Assembly (NCBI GenBank): GCA_021778575.1
Contig: JAJYCH010000174.1
Location: 1 to 8,181, forward strand
Source: Planctomycetota bacterium
GTDB lineage: Bacteria; Planctomycetota; Planctomycetia; Isosphaerales; Isosphaeraceae
Reading direction: 5' to 3'
Length of the DNA stretch: 8,181 nucleotides
Within the stretch, counting starts at the first letter, position 1, and each line of letters begins with the position of its first letter. A program made the position numbers and the translations under genes. Below the pieces are notes generated by a model. The model saw only the letters and a program-made list of their open reading frames with translations. It was not told the DNA's origin and did not search any database. Below, one piece after another: positions 5,648-8,181 of this stretch.

Positions 5648-8181
5648 ATGATTGAATCCGATCCATCCTGGTACAAAGATGCCATCATTTATGAACTGCA
5701 CGTCAAGGCCTTCTTCGACAGCAATGACGACGGGATCGGCGATTTTCCCGGCCTGATCAAGAAGCTCGATTACCTTCAGGACCTCGGAATTACTTGCATC
5801 TGGCTCTTGCCGTTTTATCCGTCACCGCTCAAAGACGACGGCTATGACATCTCGAACTATCATGGCGTTCACCCGGGCTATGGGACGCGCAAAGATTTTC
5901 GGCTGTTCATTCGCGAAGCTCACAAGCGCGGTATCCGGGTGATCACGGAACTGGTCATCAATCATACATCGGATCAGCATCCGTGGTTCCAGGCGGCCCG
6001 GAATGCTCCGCTGGGATCTCCCAAGCGCGATTATTATGTCTGGTCCGATACTCCTGATAAATACAAGGATGTTCGGATCATTTTTACCGATACCGAACCA
6101 TCGAACTGGTCCTGGGACCCGGTTGCCAAGCAATACTACTGGCATCGATTTTTTCATCATCAGCCCGACCTCAACTTCGATAACCCTCGGGTACTCCGCG
6201 CGGTCTTCAAGATCATGCGGTTCTGGCTGGACATGGGAGTCGACGGGATGCGGCTCGACGCCATCCCTTATTTGATCGAGCGCGAAGGAACAAATTGCGA
6301 GAACCTTCCGGAAAGCCACGGGATTCTTAAACAATTTCGTAAGGAGATGGACAAGCATTATCCCGACCGGATGTTTTTGGCCGAGGCGAACCAGTGGCCT
6401 GCCGACGTCTTGCCCTATTTCGGTGATAGTGATGAATGTCATATGACGTTTCACTTCCCCTTGATGCCGCGGATGTTCATGGCGATTCGTCAGGAGGACC
6501 GCCACCCGATCGTTGAGATCATGAGGCAAACGCCCGACATCCCGGCCGATTGCCAGTGGGCACTCTTCCTCAGAAACCACGACGAGTTGACGCTCGAAAT
6601 GGTGACCGACGAAGAACGTGACTACATGGTCAAAGAATATGCCGCTGATCCAAGAATGCGCCTGAATGTGGGCATCCGTCGGCGGCTCGCGCCATTGATC
6701 GGCAATAGCCGGCGCCGGATCGAATTGCTGAACATGCTCCTGTTCTCGTTGCCTGGAACGCCCGTTCTCTATTATGGAGACGAGATCGGCATGGGTGATA
6801 ATATTTATCTTGGAGACCGCGATGGCGTTCGGACTCCCATGCAGTGGAGCGGCGACCGCAACGCAGGGTTCTCGAAGGCCGACTTCGCTCGGCTTTATGC
6901 CCCGCCGATCATGGATACGGTCTACGGCTACCAGGCCATCAATGTCGAGGCCCAGCAGCGCGACCCATCTTCACTTCTGGCCTGGATGAGGCGGTTGATC
7001 GCACTGCGGAAGAAGTTTCATGCGTTTGGCCGGGGGACCCTGGAATTTCTCCATCCACGGAATCGAAAGGTTCTTGTTTATCTCCGCGAGTATCAGGACG
7101 AGCGGATTCTGGTCGTCGCGAACCTCTCCCGGTTCGTCCAGCCGGTCGAGATCGACCTTTCGCGCTGGAAGGGTTTGACGCCAGTCGAGACGTTTGGCCG
7201 GGTCCAGTTTCCGACGATTTCCGACGCACCCTATTTCCTCTCGCTGGCCCCATCGTCGTGCATCTGGTTCCAGCTTGAAGCCGTCAACTCGGCGGCTGGT
7301 GTTGCCGAGCAGCTTCCCACGCACGAGGTCGAGGCGATCCCGCGAATGACGCTTACCGCGGGCTGGGAAACTCTGCTGGAAGGACGCGAGCGAGCGATTC
7401 TCGAACGAAACGTCCTGCCTCGATTTATCAACCGCCAGCGCTGGTTTGGCTCCAAGTCGCGATCTCTGGAAACCGTCAGTATTCGCGACTGGATCGTGTT
7501 GCCTGCCTCGCAACCGCCTTTGGTCATCCTTTATGTTCGAACCTACGACAGTGCGGGAAATTATTCACTCTATCAGCTCCCTCTGGCGGTTCTGACGGGG
7601 ACGGACGCCGAACAGGTTCTCGCCAATAACTCGGCGCTGATTCTGGCTCATATCAAATCGTCGGGCGGTGAAGGTTTGCTCTGCGATGCGATGGCGTCCG
7701 ACGAACTTTGCCTCCAACTCTTCCGATTGATGTCCGGCCCCGGGGATATCAAGAGCCGTCAAGGGCGATTGGTTGGTCTCTCGACTCAGGCCATCGAGGC
7801 TGGTCCGGCTGTCGATCCGATGCCGATCCGCCGAGGGAATTCGGAGACCAGCCATACAAATCTGATCCTGGGCGACCGTTTCTGGATGAAGATCAACCGT
7901 TGCTTGATCGAAGGACCGAGCGTCGACTTCGAGGTCGGTCGGTTCTTGACCGAGAAGGCGGGATTCACGCGAGTCCCGAAGACCCTGGGAACGCTCGAAT
8001 TCCGCCGGGCCAAGCGTGAGCCGATCACGGTCGGGATGCTCCGCGAATTCGTCCCCAACCAGGGCCAGGCCTGGCAGATGATGCTCGACGTCGTCGGCCG
8101 TTATTTCGAGGATGCTCAGGGGGAGACGCATCGACTCGACAGGATCGACCTCGAACTTCCCCCCTTGATGATGTTGAGCAC
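5648..8181 (+). CDS. treS: Trehalose synthase-maltokinase fusion (TreS-Mak/Pep2), 3'-truncated
   Basis: The frame is open from an ATG at 5648 (in-frame TGA upstream at 5627) to the window edge: 844 codons with no stop. Fused proteins of this kind usually have about 1,100 residues, so roughly 250-300 are missing. Residues 1 to about 545 are TreS (EC 5.4.99.16), which interconverts trehalose and maltose: [30 protein letters not shown] (region I), [11 protein letters not shown] with nucleophile D204, FLAEANQW with E246, [12 protein letters not shown] with D312, and [13 protein letters not shown] (389-401). The D204-E246 gap of 42 equals that of M. smegmatis TreS. From about 565 the maltokinase part begins: [13 protein letters not shown] (RWFGSK at 598-603) is the Mak N-cap signature. 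The N-lobe shows ETSHTN (733-738), a putative ATP-binding lysine K748 and helix-C glutamate E762. The catalytic loop lies beyond the edge, so kinase activity cannot be judged here. Mak makes maltose 1-phosphate for GlgE. The Shine-Dalgarno candidate (GGAG, 5633-5636) is 11 bases from the ATG, rather far, consistent with translation following treY. Confidence 0.95.
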   Translation, partial: MIESDPSWYKDAIIYELHVKAFFDSNDDGIGDFPGLIKKLDYLQDLGITCIWLLPFYPSPLKDDGYDISNYHGVHPGYGTRKDFRLFIREAHKRGIRVITELVINHTSDQHPWFQAARNAPLGSPKRDYYVWSDTPDKYKDVRIIFTDTEPSNWSWDPVAKQYYWHRFFHHQPDLNFDNPRVLRAVFKIMRFWLDMGVDGMRLDAIPYLIEREGTNCENLPESHGILKQFRKEMDKHYPDRMFLAEANQWPADVLPYFGDSDECHMTFHFPLMPRMFMAIRQEDRHPIVEIMRQTPDIPADCQWALFLRNHDELTLEMVTDEERDYMVKEYAADPRMRLNVGIRRRLAPLIGNSRRRIELLNMLLFSLPGTPVLYYGDEIGMGDNIYLGDRDGVRTPMQWSGDRNAGFSKADFARLYAPPIMDTVYGYQAINVEAQQRDPSSLLAWMRRLIALRKKFHAFGRGTLEFLHPRNRKVLVYLREYQDERILVVANLSRFVQPVEIDLSRWKGLTPVETFGRVQFPTISDAPYFLSLAPSSCIWFQLEAVNSAAGVAEQLPTHEVEAIPRMTLTAGWETLLEGRERAILERNVLPRFINRQRWFGSKSRSLETVSIRDWIVLPASQPPLVILYVRTYDSAGNYSLYQLPLAVLTGTDAEQVLANNSALILAHIKSSGGEGLLCDAMASDELCLQLFRLMSGPGDIKSRQGRLVGLSTQAIEAGPAVDPMPIRRGNSETSHTNLILGDRFWMKINRCLIEGPSVDFEVGRFLTEKAGFTRVPKTLGTLEFRRAKREPITVGMLREFVPNQGQAWQMMLDVVGRYFEDAQGETHRLDRIDLELPPLMMLS

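Noticed and set aside
5822..6580. A 252-codon minus-strand frame opposite treS-mak
   Set aside because: It is antisense to the catalytic core of TreS and resembles no family.
6709..6718. CCGGCGCCGG, a 10-bp GC palindrome within treS-mak
   Set aside because: It encodes part of an Arg-rich stretch in the TreS domain, and short GC palindromes of this kind are expected in GC-rich coding sequence.

Overview
The window looks like bacterial chromosome with fairly high GC (high-50s percent by eye), dense coding on both strands and no mobile element, RNA gene or CRISPR array that I can recognise. The protein sequences and GATC-rich codon style would fit a planctomycete (Isosphaeraceae-like) or another GC-rich soil or freshwater bacterium. 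That is an impression from family resemblance, not a proven assignment.

Layout. (1) Positions 1-903, plus strand: the C-terminal part of an enolase-superfamily enzyme of the o-succinylbenzoate synthase (MenC) / N-acylamino-acid racemase group, cut by the left edge. (2) Positions 907-2709, minus strand: TreZ, malto-oligosyltrehalose trehalohydrolase, meeting gene 1 tail to tail with three bases between the stop codons. (3) Positions 2710-2926: a divergent control region between treZ and treY, with a plausible sigma70-type promoter for treZ, a 13-bp palindrome touching its -35 box, and an inverted pair of GCATGAGG octamers. (4) Positions 2927-5590, plus strand: TreY, malto-oligosyltrehalose synthase. 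(5) Positions 5648-8181, plus strand, running off the right edge: a fused trehalose synthase-maltokinase (TreS-Mak/Pep2), open for 844 codons without a stop.

How the genes work together. TreY turns the reducing end of a malto-oligosaccharide or glycogen chain into a terminal trehalosyl unit, and TreZ releases free trehalose. TreS interconverts trehalose and maltose, and the fused maltokinase would phosphorylate maltose with ATP to maltose 1-phosphate, the donor used by GlgE to extend alpha-glucan. The cluster therefore encodes a route from glucan to trehalose and one from trehalose back towards glucan. The debranching enzyme TreX and the GlgE/GlgB partners are not in the window; they may lie beyond the right edge or elsewhere. 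The MenC-like gene has no obvious functional link to trehalose and is probably just a neighbour.

I do not see a new biological system here. The points most worth a second look are the treZ/treY divergent control region, the hairpin at the convergent menC/treZ junction, and the atypical ATP-binding segment of the maltokinase domain.
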